From Hofstenia miamia (lineage: Eukaryota; Xenacoelomorpha; Acoela), in the NCBI GenBank assembly GCA_004352715.1, contig SCFE01000001.1, positions 7,075,972 to 7,139,971 on the forward strand: a stretch of 64,000 bases of DNA, read 5' to 3'. Below are positions 13,501 through 25,895 of this stretch, piece by piece. The notes below the pieces were generated by a model. That model made no database searches. It saw only the letters and a list, made by a program, of their open reading frames with translations, and was not told where the DNA came from. Both the position numbers and the translations under genes were made by a program. Each line of letters begins with the position of its first letter. Positions within the stretch are counted from its first letter, which is position 1.

Positions 13501-16500
13501 TCGTGATTCCAGTCCCAGTAAAATAATACATGTCAGAGACTGGGATTATTTAATCCCAATATGGTTTTCTACACCAACTTTATAAATTTTACAAAGCATT
13601 CTATGTTACGGTGATGTCAAAAGTTGTATCCATAGTGAAAGTTGAATTCTGATATGGACCTGTTTCATTTGGGCTAAAGCGTTTCAAAAGTTGCATTGAG
13701 TAGCTCTATCGTCGCTAATGCATTACACCGTTGCTTAAAATCGTTTAAATAATTCCTTCTGTCACTTGTTTATTACGTACTGTTTTATTTGAAGTTTTCA
13801 AAAGCCAATTGCAGCATGGAGAGTGTGTTTTTAATAAACTTTGAAATTCGATCTATTTAATTACAATCATTTTAAATGATTTATAGATTATTTTTAATCT
13901 CATTTTCAAAAGCTTTTTTCATTTTCATCTATAATTTACTACTCTAGTTTTCTTTATATAATTTCATCGTTACATAAATTCACATCAAAGCCCTCCATTC
14001 GCATGTCTTTTAATGCTTATTGAATCATCAATATATTATAGAGTATTTTATATTCAACTCCAGTTAATCTTTGTCTACCCTTTTATATAAAAATTTCCTT
14101 ATACGTATTTTTGGCTCCTTATTTGTTTGTGAAATTGCCCTAAGAGAATTTTAACCTAATTGAATTATATTTGGATTTTAGCACCATAATAAATGTAAAA
14201 GAATCAATTTTGTTTACTAGTGTAAGTGAATATATTTGTTGTAGTTTGGGTTTCCGGATAGTAATTTCTTAAAATTTGATTTGCAACTGGGAAAATTGAA
14301 ATATATTTGATAAGTTCAAATGATAAAATTTTATTTGATAAAAATTGTAAAAAATGTTGTGACCCTTTTGATATATTTGTTTTCCAATGACCTGTATGTA
14401 TGTCTTGTTAAAATATTTTCAGTGGCCTAAAACTATGTAGAAAATGGTGTAAGAATTGCAAATATCTGGAGTTTTACAGTTATTGTGGTTTATTTAAAGA
14501 TTAAAACAAGTGTGCGTTTAAAACTCAAAACAAATTTCCGCTTTGAAATCTATTTAATTATTTACTGGTTTTTTTATTGATCTATGGCCGGCGTTTTAAT
14601 CAATGTATTTAGAAAAGCACATTAATTCGTTGTTACCGTTTTCTACTTTTTATTTATTTTTATTAAAAGAATTGACAATGTGTTTTCTAAGCACCCAATT
14701 TATTTCCGTTACATTTTCGACATATTTCAGCGATGCTCATCATTTTTTTTCTAGTCATTCGATTTTATTTATGCAATTTATGTGCTCGTAATGTTTTACA
14801 TAATTTTTTTGTCAGGATGAAATGTTTTTTCATAACTTTTTACTAATAAATAATTTATATGTGCATATACATACCCGATTTGGCTATTAAATGACGATGG
14901 GATTACCATGAAATGAACGTGGGTCGGGTTGAGATTCAGCTCAGATATTGGCAAAGATGTTCCGAAATTAAATACAATTTAACTATTACACAATAGTGCA
15001 GACAAGTCATCTCAAATGCAGTGAATGCTATAGAAATTATAAATAATATGCTGAAAAATATACCCAACTTTTTGTTTATCAAATCGAAAAAATGCAAAAA
15101 AATTTCAAGGTTTACAAAAATGTTCCGAATTTCATTAATTTTTTGGAGCGGATCTAGTTTCCTGGGTCGGGCTTAGGCCTAAATTTTCTATCCATGTCAA
15201 TGTCTGATTACCATTACAAATAACCCATACACCTTTTTGGAATAATGTATGCAAGACTTTTCGTATATACATCATGTAATTTAGAATCCTAAATGTTTTC
15301 GCGCCTAATATACCATAAACAATAGCAAACTTTATAATCAAAATTCTAATTGTATGTATTGTAAGTGTCTTTTGTCAACTAACGGGGTTTATGTTAAATT
15401 TATAATGCTTTTATGTGCTGTTGTTCTTTAACTATATTTTAATTATCACGCACAAGTGTTACTGTCTTCGACCCAGTTGCAATAAATTATTTTTGAATTT
15501 TGCGATACATGCTGTTTAATTGCGTTAAAAATTCGAGACTTGTCCTAAAAATCATGCAACATATGGCTCTTTCGGTTTTATTCCAAATTTCTCTTTTAAT
15601 TTTAATGTCCTGTTACACTTTTAAGCATGCGGTATACGTGTAAATTACTTTCGACGTTTATCAAATATATTGACTTCCTAGTTTTTACCTGCGAATAGCT
15701 ACATGCTAAAACATTAAATTTCATGTTTTATACATGAGTGTTTTCTCTATTACTATCCAAATTTAAATGCATCATTTTATAAGTTCTATTTTTAATTCCA
15801 ACGTTTTGTTAATTTGTAATACTTTATAATTACTTTATGTGTTTAAGTCAAACTTCTATCTATTTCATATAGACTTTCCTGATATACGGCTGTGCAGCCT
15901 CAGGTTTCATGTGTGGGAATGCTAAATTGAATACCACTCACCGCTATTCATAAAGAACTGTAAGCGAAAATAATATAGTCATCAATTCTTACGCTTTAAA
16001 TGATAGTATTGAATTATTAAAAGTTGACTGTCCTAACGTTTAAGGCAGGGTCACTATACCATACCATAGTATTATTACGCGCTTTGGTTGACTAAGTTAT
16101 ATTTGCGATTGTATGCTTTTTCAAATGAGCATTTAATTGGTTTCGTTGTAAAAAACGTGATTTGACAGCTCAGCCTCATACTTGCGAAGCGATGCCAAGA
16201 TTTTTGTGCGTAGAGTGTAATTGTAGAGCACTCGCACAGCATTTAATGACATTTTTTATTGATCGACACGGTTTTTGCGATTGTGTAAAAAATTCAATGC
16301 ATGTTAGAGCGTGAGTGTTTTGGCACTCTTTTTCGCTAGTAAGTAGCACATGAGTGGTAACTGTTGGAAACCGCGTAGAATCATTAAAACGACTGTGGTT
16401 GCTATAATTTCATGAGTGATGCTTTAATTTAGCATGTCGCTTTTAAAAACAATTCGCAATGAATATTTCACCACTTTACCGTTTGGAAAAAACCATTTCC

Positions 16501-19500
16501 TAACCTTGGGCATGCATGTCAATCAAGTGGCTATCCGATAGCCACTGCATTCCCAACGTTTGCACATCGTGTGTGAAAATTATCTTTTATTAAACATTGT
16601 TAAGTATTTACAAGAAATTTCATGGCATGTTGTTAATTAAGAGTTAATCAACCCACTTCTAGTCCTCATATTATTTTTTAATTTTAAATATTAGCCTCAC
16701 TTCTCTGCTTTTATAGTGGGGAGATGTGCATGTATATTAATTTTCTGTTGAATAAGAAATTGTAGCAAATGTAGGATGCAAAGAATAATTACAAATACGT
16801 ACCAACACCACCGATAAGTGATTTAATTTTCTAGTTAATCATTCATTTCATTTCCAAGGCCTGGTTACAATCCTTACTTATTCTATGGAATTCAAACTGA
16901 TGACTTCCCTTTAATCCTCTTCGATATAAACCCAGTTCTTTCCCATACGCCATACAGGTCACATGAGATATGGTCCTACTACAGAACTCTTATTTCACCA
17001 AAATCTGCAAAAATAATTATCCCTGTTATGAATGGGTCGCCCAGTTTTTTCATTTGTGGTCCCATTTTAGTCCCAATCCCACGTTGCCTTTTCGTTGAAA
17101 TTGCTAATTATTACTCGTAATGGCGCAACATCATTTTAAGGTTTCGAATGTTGATTTGTAAATTTATATTAATATTCAATCATGCAATAGGTATTAGGCA
17201 ATTTGGTATTTATTAGGCAATATGATTAGGGTACTCATATGCCCTTTACATCTACTTCCATCTAACTTTAGTGTATCTACCATTTCAATAAGTAACAGTT
17301 TGGTCATTATAATTCTATTACTTTGCATTTATCGTCAACCTCTAAATTTTCTAGTATCTTTTATATAGCTTCATTCAATGTAATTTCCGAATCTATTATT
17401 ATTCTGAACACTAAACTGTGATTTATTTATTAAAATGTTAATTAGGTCATATGACCCATATTTGGCTTGCAGCATATATTCAACCCTGCACTCCTGTGTT
17501 TCACCCTTCGATTGTAGATAGTGTTAATTTTGAACGTTGTCAGCGATCGCCGTATTTCTGATTAGACGTAGTGTAGTTGAACAAAGTAATCGGTCGCTCA
17601 ACGCATTCATTGTTATGGAATGATTTTTAGATTGCCATGCTGCCAAAGTATTAAATTAATAAAAACGTAATCCTTCTGAAAATATTGAATTAATGTTTGC
17701 TCGCTCTCCAGCTGTTATTTCGTTTTTAAAGATTAAATTATATTATTAAAGAGTGTTTTTCCTAAAAAAAATTATTAAATATTTTTTGAATTCTCCTCCG
17801 TTCATTTAATGCTCTCTTGGCACGGAATAACGAAATGTTTTAATCACTTTCTTTCCCGATAAATGTGTGGAAATATTTTTTATTATTAATTTTATGATCT
17901 CGCTTTTTTCTCCAATGCAAATCTCATTAGTTATTCACGCGCGATTTGGGCGTTTAATTATGCAAATAATATAATTCCGATGTAATATTGAATTTTATTT
18001 TATTTTCCCTTATGCATTAAGTCTTGTAAATTTTACATATTACATGCATGCAATACTATGCATTAACCAATAACTTGTAAATTATTTCTACAATTTGACC
18101 CTGTTTGCTGCATAACTCATCTACTTTCAAATGATGTTTTGCATCATATCCTGATATTTATTAATGTGTTGATGACAGATTTTTTTCAGTGTTGTTTCAA
18201 AATTGGTGTTTGACTTTCAGCGTGGGATTATTCACAAAATCTTAACCCGCAATTTTCAAATTAGAGGACATTTTTATCGATTTGGGGAGATGATTATCTA
18301 GTGCTTAAAGTTTGATTGATTTTCGAATAAGAGAGATATTTCAAGCATGTTTAATTTGATTATTTATTGTTATACATTATTTGTTTATGCAATATTTAGT
18401 TAAGATTATTTATTGCTATTAATTACACATTTGTCTGATTTTGGAATGTTTCATATCAAGCCTCCTAATTTAATGTGTTCACAATTAATTAGTAAAATAT
18501 TTAGGCATGTATGGCTGTTAAAGGTCGTTTATATTATTTCCTAACCACATCTCTTTGAGTTCAATTACTTGTTTTACATGATAATAATTAGAAACAAATT
18601 TAATTTGCCTCTTACATCGAAATATATAAATCATCTAACAATTGGGATTTTGGAAGAATCACAGGACCCCAAAATTTGTAAATGATTTTTTGTAATACTT
18701 ATGAAAAACGAGTGTTTGTAATTGTTATCAAAGCATGGACAGCGCTTTTCTATAACAGAAATCATTTTCTGTTAACGCTGGTAATTTTGTTAATCACAAG
18801 GAAAGCTTTAGCCCAAATTCAAACGTTTCCCTATTTTCAAATCTGGCTGGCTATGCTGAGTTAATATCATTAATCCGCGAGTGGTTGTTTATTTTTTCCG
18901 GACATATCGTTTTCTCTGGCTGTTATCTGACTCACTTAGCGCATAGATTGAAATGTTTAGTAAACGCTTGCTTGTAATATTTTAATCAATAGGTAGCGGG
19001 AATAGAGGTCATCGTCGAAAACCAAATCTACTGGTAAAAAGTCAAATACGATTAATAGATTACATACTCACTGATAAGAAAATCTTAATATTAAATAAAT
19101 CTTTCTATTAACTCACTTGATAAAAATTCCCCTTTTCTTTCAATAATTTTCTATTTTTCACTTATTTCCAGCCTTTTGATTCAAACCTAATTTCGCATCC
19201 GAACATATTCCAAATCAAAACTCGAATTTCATCACTTAATTATTTTATAATTTTTCATTTAGAATTCACTGCATTTTACTATGGCTCAATTAAAGGTCAA
19301 CTATATTTCATTAACCTCACATATTGAAATTTACTTTAGTTTTGCAAAGTGTTTTTTATTCGAAACCTTTGTCTATTTTCAGGACACAGGGCGTTTAGTA
19401 GTGGTACTTAAACATTTATCATGCATGATCCTTGACTTTAAAATCATTATTTACAATGGGTTTTACTTTTGCTTTCATCTATACCGGTCGTTTTGTCCTT

Positions 19501-19709
19501 GAACTCTTGAATTCATTAATGTTTATGCCCTTGTTTAGTTTTCGGAGACGTAATTGTTTTTTTACATCATCGGGTATATTTCTAACAATTTTGGCAATTG
19601 AGAAAGTATTTTCAGATGTATTAGTGGTCTAAATCTGTAATACTTAATTTATCAATTTTTTAAGGCAATTTATGCCCTTGTCTACGTTCTTATCATTTAA
19701 TATATTTAG
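10556..19709 (+). other. Intron 1 of zinc-finger gene
   Basis: About 9.15 kb between the GTAAGA donor and the acceptor of the 58-nt exon. I see no other exon. It contains a piggyBac-type MITE at 11690-11921. Local patches with more CpG (for example 10850-11060 and 16080-16560) might be regulatory, but no specific site can be supported. Confidence 0.6.
11686..11925. mobile_element. piggyBac-type MITE
   Basis: A 232-bp element (11690-11921) bounded on both sides by TTAA, the target-site duplication of piggyBac transposons. The ends form a 13-base perfect terminal inverted repeat, CCTTAAACAGCCT against AGGCTGTTTAAGG, which extends to 17 bases when the TTAA is counted. It has no coding capacity and is non-autonomous. 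The terminal sequence beginning CC after TTAA fits the piggyBac style. Confidence 0.75.
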
Positions 19710-19767
19710 GAGGTTGAGCCGGCTGAAGCAGTTGATTTGTCATTCCCCCTGTTGAAACGTCCTTTTG
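19710..19767 (+). CDS. Zinc-finger regulator gene, exon 2 (58-nt micro-exon)
   Basis: Acceptor TATATTTAG precedes 19710 and donor GTATGT starts at 19768. The 58 bases read EVEPAEAVDLSFPLLKRPF plus one base in the frame supplied by exon 1 (phase 0). The remaining base joins the two bases that start exon 3 to make a glycine codon, so both junctions agree in phase. The peptide carries AVDLS, a second CtBP-like motif only about 16 residues after AIDLTK of exon 1, followed by a short basic LLKRPF stretch. The exon is too short for simple open-frame searches. Two adjacent corepressor-like motifs would suit a repressor; this is inference. Confidence 0.7.
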
Positions 19768-20248
19768 GTATGTATTTTGTATATTCATAAAAATAAAATT
19801 GACCCGTTTCGCCAATTCGCTATTCAAATATGTTACGTTTTATATGTTTTTATTCAACACGCATCCAATGTTTTGTGTCATAAATACTATTGTAAAAAAC
19901 CTCGACTGCAAAATTGAATGCTTATCAATTTCGACGATTCCCCGCAAAATATTTTCATTTATCCTTCAGCAATTCAAATCATGGAATATTCGTAGGAACG
20001 CATTTGGCTGTAAGCCTGTTTTGAGAATTGGCAGCTTTTATACATTGCAATAAACTCTTTTGTCAATTATTCAACATCTGGAAGATATTTTGGTACTTCA
20101 AGTTAATCGAATAACTGATGTTTGTTAACTTATTACACTCACGTTGTTTGCCATTTGTCTATGTTCATGTGGTTGACAAATATTTTTGTTTCAAGTCCAC
20201 TTGAGGTACCGTATAGCCTCTTGGAAATTTGCCACGATCTATTGCCTC

Positions 20249-20252
<4 letters not shown>

Positions 20253-20310
<58 letters not shown>
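20253..20310. repeat. Compound AT/GT microsatellite
   Basis: An alternating AT run passes directly into an alternating GT run, about 58 bases in all. Such purine-pyrimidine alternation can adopt left-handed DNA in principle. Confidence 0.92.
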
Positions 20311-23252
20311 ATTTCAAAGTCACATTATTCCCAATGAGGATACAAGAAATCTACTGATGATTGATATTGTACTAGTCCCAAATAGAAGATAAAAAGTATT
20401 TTTAAATTTACTGTCTCCGTTTTAAAAATTTGGAATCAATGCTTATTTGATTACTTACTACTGGTTCTTTTGTTGAAAAGAATGTTTTTTAAAATCTTTG
20501 TTGAGTAATAGTTGTACTCAGTTTACAAACAAAGTTTAACTTCTGTATTTCTTCACACTTGCTGTAAATTTGAATTAAATCCAGTTTAGCTTTCTTTCTT
20601 ATTATCTTTTTGAATAGTTCAGCTTTGTGCACTGCAGCCTACCTGCGTTTACGAGAAACAGTCGCATTTTTCTAAATTTTCAAATATTCGCTCTAATGAC
20701 AATTCTAGATTTCATAACTTGTTGCTAAAATACAATGCTTAAATTTATCTGTCTATATCTATATTTTACTAGCATTGTAAAAGCCTCCAACATGGCCTTT
20801 TTGCGATGAAAAAATTCAATATATAATCACAATAAAATAATCAGTGTGGGTACGTTTAAAACAGTGATTTAACGTTTCTATTAGTTATTTGGTTTGCACA
20901 GATTACAAAACATATGACATATATTTGCCTCTTTTTTAGTTAAAGATGCCTAAAAACAAGGACCCATTCCAGCGCGCTCCTAGAAAATTTTTAACGGGAC
21001 GGTTCCCATTTCTTTTCTGAAATTGTAATCATCCGCTAATTTATTTGGAAGGTGTACAAAATATAGTCATACTTTGCAAAAAATGATTTATGAGATTCTT
21101 CACAATAATATTAGATTTATATTTATGCGTATGAGAGCTAATTTTTTAAGATGCCTTTTATTCAAGGGATGACAGAAATTTTGTTGAAAAAATGATTTTT
21201 ATTATATGGTAACCATTAAAAATTAATATTTTGTAACAATACTTACATAAATGATCCGCAATTTCATATAATGTTTTGATAGCTTTTGAAATCCAAAATT
21301 CTACCAATTCTGAAAATAGTAAAAAAACAATGATATTGATCTGATATGATATAAATGAAAGTACTTTGGATTCATAGGAAGGCTTTGAAATCACTGCTTG
21401 GGATTCTTAAATACAAGCAGTGTTTGTAAGCATGTATCAGGCCTATGTCACTTGGTTAATGAATCCTGTCGAATGTACTTTGTGTTAGCGTCTTCCAAAT
21501 TTTAAAAGATTTTTAAATGCGTGAATTGCAGCCAATTAAGTTTTATTACTGGGGCATCATTTAACAACAATTCATTCATTTAAATGGTTTTTCACACGAT
21601 TTGGAAACAAATGCGTTAATGCACGGCCTAGTTTTAATTATATTATCACATTCCTTCGTCGTAATTACTTCCTAATGAGCTCGTTTTGAAAATTTTCTTT
21701 TTTGACGTTTTTAGTTAAGTAGCACAAGCTTCCATTTATATAAGTCAAGGTTCAACAAACTGGCGTTGACAAGGAGTTACAATTTACCGCTCTGTACGTT
21801 TAGTCCTTTTTCAAGGCAACCGCAGCACTGCTAATCTCCTAATTGCTAATTCACTTACTTAATTAAATACCACTTTTATTTTTTGAATTAATTTCCCCTA
21901 CCTGTCACTTCGCTGACTTATGCCAAAAAATTGTGTTTAAAAAATTAAAATGGTATTAAAGTGTCATTTTTATTAAGTTTAACCGTCTGTTGTCTTGATG
22001 AAAACAAATAATTAATTCAATTATTTCTGCACTTGTGTCATTCCCAAGTCAAGTACTAAATTACCATCGTATTCATATACTTCTCATGGATTTAAACATC
22101 GTATGTTCAAAGTGCACTCTACACGCTACATACTATACTATTAAAATTAAAAAATCTTCGTATGCTGTCTGATTACTTGATCGAAAGCTGCAAATTTACC
22201 ACTAGTCGAATATTTACTGACTTGTAATTAATTTTCTTTTTCACTTCAAGTTTTTATTTTTATGTGGACTAAATGTATGGGTCTATTTTATATACTTTTA
22301 GCTTTTTTCATTTTACCTTTTTGCCTCTTGTTAAACGTTACGTATGCAAGCCTATGCATGCTATCGTATACATCCCATCTTATTCATTCGACACTAACAC
22401 ATAAAGACCATTATCAGAAATGCAAGCCACTCTCGGGTGATTGTGCTACAGGTACCAACTAAGGGCGGCCTAAGTCCATATATTATGTATCATGAGCGTT
22501 CTTGAGTAAACGTTTTTGCTACTTAAGAGATCCTTAATATATGTTGGATTAAGCGAAGTTTCGCAGTTGAAATTGAGGGGAAATATAATACATAAAAAAC
22601 AAATACAACAGTGTATTTTTTCAAAGTATTTTTGTCTGTATTATTTTATAAAAAGCTTTTTAACCCCAACACTGAGAGTACTTTATTTCGCTCGAATAGC
22701 CCTATATTTTTTATATTTTCCTGAAAAACCATAATCACTTGTTAAATTACATACAAACTCCCTCATTGTATTCTGATATTGATTTCAAGTAATTCTTGGA
22801 CTCAATCAAAGTTTGTTTTACTTGTGATATCACAATGCACTTCATTATCCATTTATTTCCATTTTCATCCAAACATGTCTGGATTTTAAGAAAACGTGCC
22901 AATTGTTCATTGATTGTCAACAATTATCTTAACTTGTGATGTTCGCTTTGAAAAAACGGTGGCGAGACTTTTTGACTGCTAATCATCATGGTGAGCAAGT
23001 GTAAGTCGGTAATTCACAGTCACGGGCGAAATATTTTCAAGATTAATTCCGCTTTGCATTTACATCAAGTTTTAGTCGGTTTGCACGCTGTTGAAAAACT
23101 GAAATATGTTACATGTACATTTCTAATAGTTCGCCTGCACTCATTATAAGAAAACATTTTGGATCCTGTATATAAGGTTTTGTCAAATTTCAATTAATTC
23201 AATACAAATTAGATAGAAAAAAATATATATATATATTTGAAGAGCTGATAGT

Positions 23253-23544
23253 CAGGGATGAGTACCCGAATTTGCTGGCTCCGACGTCGGTTATCAAGGA
23301 GCAGGCTACGTCGTGTAATTGTCGGGTATAATAAACTGGATAAATTGCAATATGTCGTATTTATTTTTTTGCAATTCATATACATTTTTATGTTGATTAT
23401 TTTGTTTTCCTCGAGTCAGATCAGGTCGGGTAAGTGAATCGATAGTCTGGTCAGGTAAGGGAATCAATGGTCGGTTCGGGTCGGGTTCGTTTGATCAAAT
23501 ATTGTACAATCAAGTTCAGTTCTTTTATTGAATGTCCATCCCTG
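23253..23544. mobile_element. Short hAT-like element with TCGGG-rich interior
   Basis: The ends are CAGGGATG at 23253-23260 and its reverse complement CATCCCTG at 23537-23544. The flanks are CTGATAGT (23245-23252) and CTGTGAGT (23545-23552), an imperfect 8-bp duplication (6 of 8). Inside there are repeated TCGGGT-type words, very GC-rich for this region. The 8-bp duplication and CAGGG termini fit hAT transposons. It has no transposase and lies 53 bases before exon 3. Confidence 0.55.
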
Positions 23545-23597
23545 CTGTGAGTTGAGAAGTTCGTTGGTGATATATGTTAATGGTGGAATATGTTCAG

Positions 23598-23909
23598 GAA
23601 TTAACAATGGTTATTTAGACGAACAAGCATCACATGATCTTCCATTGGCTAAGCGTCTTTTTAAGGCGGAATCTGGTTATTCAACCAGCAACGAGTCAAG
23701 TCTTCTTCCACCATTTTTACCTTTCTCTGGCGACTTCAAGTCTGGCATCTTACCATTTTCTTCTTCCACGCCCACGCAGGTGACTGACAAGTCCAATTTT
23801 CTTTTTAACGGTCATTACAATAATATGCGAAACATGCTAAGTCCTTTCATGGCATCAGTTTCTCTACCAAGTGCTCCTTCAACGCCGTCACCACCATCGA
23901 GTTCCTCAC
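23598..23909 (+). CDS. Zinc-finger regulator gene, exon 3 (Ser/Pro-rich linker)
   Basis: The acceptor is GTTCAG before 23598 and the donor is GTAAGT at 23910. The exon starts in phase 1, completing the glycine codon begun in exon 2, and ends with one base over. It encodes about residues 153-256: an acidic start, a basic stretch LAKRLFKAES with a sumoylation-type site FKAE (about 174-177), hydrophobic-proline patches, and a tail rich in serine and proline. No folded domain is recognised, and it is probably a disordered regulatory linker between the repression motifs and the fingers. A reading frame that continues into the intron is not supported. Confidence 0.75.
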
Positions 23910-24663
23910 GTAAGTATTTTATAACAATATCCATTAGTTGTTTGTTATTATATGCAATGAATAAGCAGTACATTGAAAATCAACAAGACATGCCTTGCAC
24001 ACATTTCATATTGGTCCAGTTTGAATAACATTGATATAAATTATTATAACTTTTTTCCTTTTAGTCTTCCACTCGTATTTGTAAACCGGTTTATATTAGG
24101 ATTTTTCTCACTGGCATTTTCCCATTAAGATATTACTCAAAATGTTTTTAATACGTTAAACAACCTTAAATGTCTCTGTGGTGATGAAGGGAACATAATT
24201 TATTTAGTCACGTGGTCAATATTGACCTGTTTTTTTATTATTGGAGCTGGCAACAACGCGATTTTAATTAGAAAAAACAGTGTCAATTTTTGATATCGCA
24301 CGTGACACATGTTGCAGAGACGCTTTTAAAATATCAAATATGTTAATTGTGCAACACTTTTTACGTAAATGCGTAATTTTGAACTTTATCCTCTGAGTTG
24401 TTTTATCTAATGAAAAATCTGTGACATTTATTTTGTGCTTTAATTTTCATTCTCAAATCATACAGCATCGCAAAGGGGTAGAACTTTTATCAATATTTTT
24501 TCAACGCTAAATCAAGATCCAAATTTTTTATTTGTGTTTATTGTTTAAAAGAAATCAAGTTTTTAAAATTGTATTTTACCTGTATAGAACAAACGTCAGC
24601 TTTGCTACTTCCCCAGAGGTCACTTGCATTACAACTTTGAGGTTATACAGTATATGTGTTCAG
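23910..24663 (+). other. Intron 3 of zinc-finger gene
   Basis: About 750 bases of AT-rich DNA between the GTAAGT donor and the zinc-finger exon. The exact 3' end is uncertain: acceptors ending at 24663 and 24735 are both in the right phase. Confidence 0.55.
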
Positions 24664-24914
24664 TGTATGAAGATATTGATCATGAATTCTATAGATCATG
24701 TTTAGATCGTAATAGTTATTCTGGTGGAGTTACAGAACTGATGTCTTGTCGTGTATGCGGGAAAAAGTTTAAGACATCCGCTTACATTAAAGACCATATG
24801 AGGTTGCATACTGGTGAGAAACCCTACACGTGCTACATGTGCAACGCAGGATTCCCAAACAAAAGTCATTTGAACTACCATCTCAAGAGCAAACATAACG
24901 TTACACCTGCTGAG
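24664..24914 (+). CDS. Zinc-finger regulator gene, exon 4 (two C2H2 fingers)
   Basis: This exon encodes two classical C2H2 fingers. Finger 1 is CRVCGKKF and so on, spaced C-2-C-12-H-3-H. It is joined by the canonical linker TGEKPY to finger 2, spaced C-2-C-12-H-4-H and ending HLKSKH. These are the DNA-binding elements of the protein, about residues 285-335. The start is uncertain. Acceptors ending at 24663, 24705 and 24735 (and a poor one at 24618) all match the phase left by exon 3, and the one at 24735 would give a protein 24 residues shorter. The donor at 24915 is GTTTTA, a weak site, chosen because it is in phase 0 with the next exon. Reading through it gives only four more codons before a stop. 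Confidence 0.85.
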
Positions 24915-25472
24915 GTTTTATTTTTGGAATAGTAATTTTAATAGTATCAATCATACTTGAGTGCCCATATCAAGAACAGAATTAAATTATTTCTACTGGG
25001 CTAATTGTATTTGATTTGGAATCTGGTTTAAAGAAATAGCTCTACCGGGTCAAATAAATAACCAGCTAACTGGTTTGGACCATTTCACACTATCTACTTA
25101 CAGTGTAGATCTAGAGTTGAGTAGAATTTGAATTTAGTTAAATTCATGCAAACGCCATGTCACCCAATTTTTTTACCAATAAGAAAACATTTTCATATAG
25201 TTTTAGATGATTTTTCGAAATGACTCTTCAATTTATTGAATGCTTTTTCCTATGGTGTTTAAAAATTACTGCATTACACTTGGTGATATCAAACTAGGTC
25301 ATGCACACCAAAATATTATTAAAATCTTGATCATTTTGAGTCCAAAGATTTTTAGGTAAAAATAAAATTACAGTATTTATGAGTCAACTTTTCCTGATCG
25401 TTATTCATATTTCCTTTTGCTTCAAATTTTGAAATTTGATGTTTTAATGGAATTATAACATGCAAATTTTAG
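24915..25472 (+). other. Intron 4 of zinc-finger gene
   Basis: A 558-base intron with the weak donor GTTTTA and a good acceptor AAATTTTAG. Retention would add VLFLE and a stop right after the second finger, producing a protein without the CCHC finger and tail. Confidence 0.6.
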
Positions 25473-25895
25473 GCTTCGAAGAATGACTCTAAAGAAACTT
25501 CTGGCTCACTTAATTACACTACAAGTGTGATTTGTAGCACCTCTGCAAAAGTTACAACTCTGAATTGCGAAAATTGCAACAAAACTCTACATAACCGTCA
25601 AGCGTTAACTGCTCACAAAAAGAAATGCATGGCATCATCAACTAATGTAAAACCAGAAATCAACTCTTCACCACATACTTCACCTTTACGACTGGCACAA
25701 CATTTGGCTTCTCTACCACAACCCGATCTTCCCTCCCCACCCTCGTTTTCGCCTTCATACAATTCCAATATTACAGTGCCTATCTCTCCATCGCCGCCTC
25801 CCAGTAGAGGGCTGGCGGAATCTTCCGCCGCCAATTTTGGATCCAGTCTCGTTTCAACTCCATTTACTCATTTCAATGCTTCTTCACTTTCTTGA
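25473..25895 (+). CDS. Zinc-finger regulator gene, exon 5 (CCHC finger and C-terminus)
   Basis: The terminal coding exon starts in phase 0 after AAATTTTAG and ends at TGA 25893-25895. It encodes a serine/threonine-rich lead, then a third finger CENCNKTLHNRQALTAHKKK followed by C (about residues 372-392), spaced C-2-C-12-H-3-C. That is a CCHC finger rather than C2H2. In FOG-type regulators, CCHC fingers bind proteins. The remainder is proline/serine-rich low-complexity sequence. The finger is more than 35 residues from finger 2, so it probably acts separately. No clear polyadenylation signal was found close downstream. The family is not recognised. Confidence 0.8.
   Translation, partial: ASKNDSKETSGSLNYTTSVICSTSAKVTTLNCENCNKTLHNRQALTAHKKKCMASSTNVKPEINSSPHTSPLRLAQHLASLPQPDLPSPPSFSPSYNSNITVPISPSPPPSRGLAESSAANFGSSLVSTPFTHFNASSLS

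Larger units (their letters stand above)
19768..23597 (+). other. Intron 2 of zinc-finger gene
   Basis: About 3.8 kb without a recognisable exon. It holds an AT/GT compound microsatellite and, 54 bases before the exon 3 boundary, a hAT-like non-autonomous element. Confidence 0.65.

Noticed and set aside
13343-13585. 80-codon open stretch with membrane-like residues (starting PGLAAGLGISYFG)
   Set aside because: No start codon near its beginning, no coherent splice context, and a length expected by chance in 64 kb of AT-rich sequence; hydrophobicity follows from T-rich codons.
25613-25834. 73-codon minus-strand frame
   Set aside because: Antisense shadow of the Pro/Ser-rich C-terminus of the zinc-finger gene.
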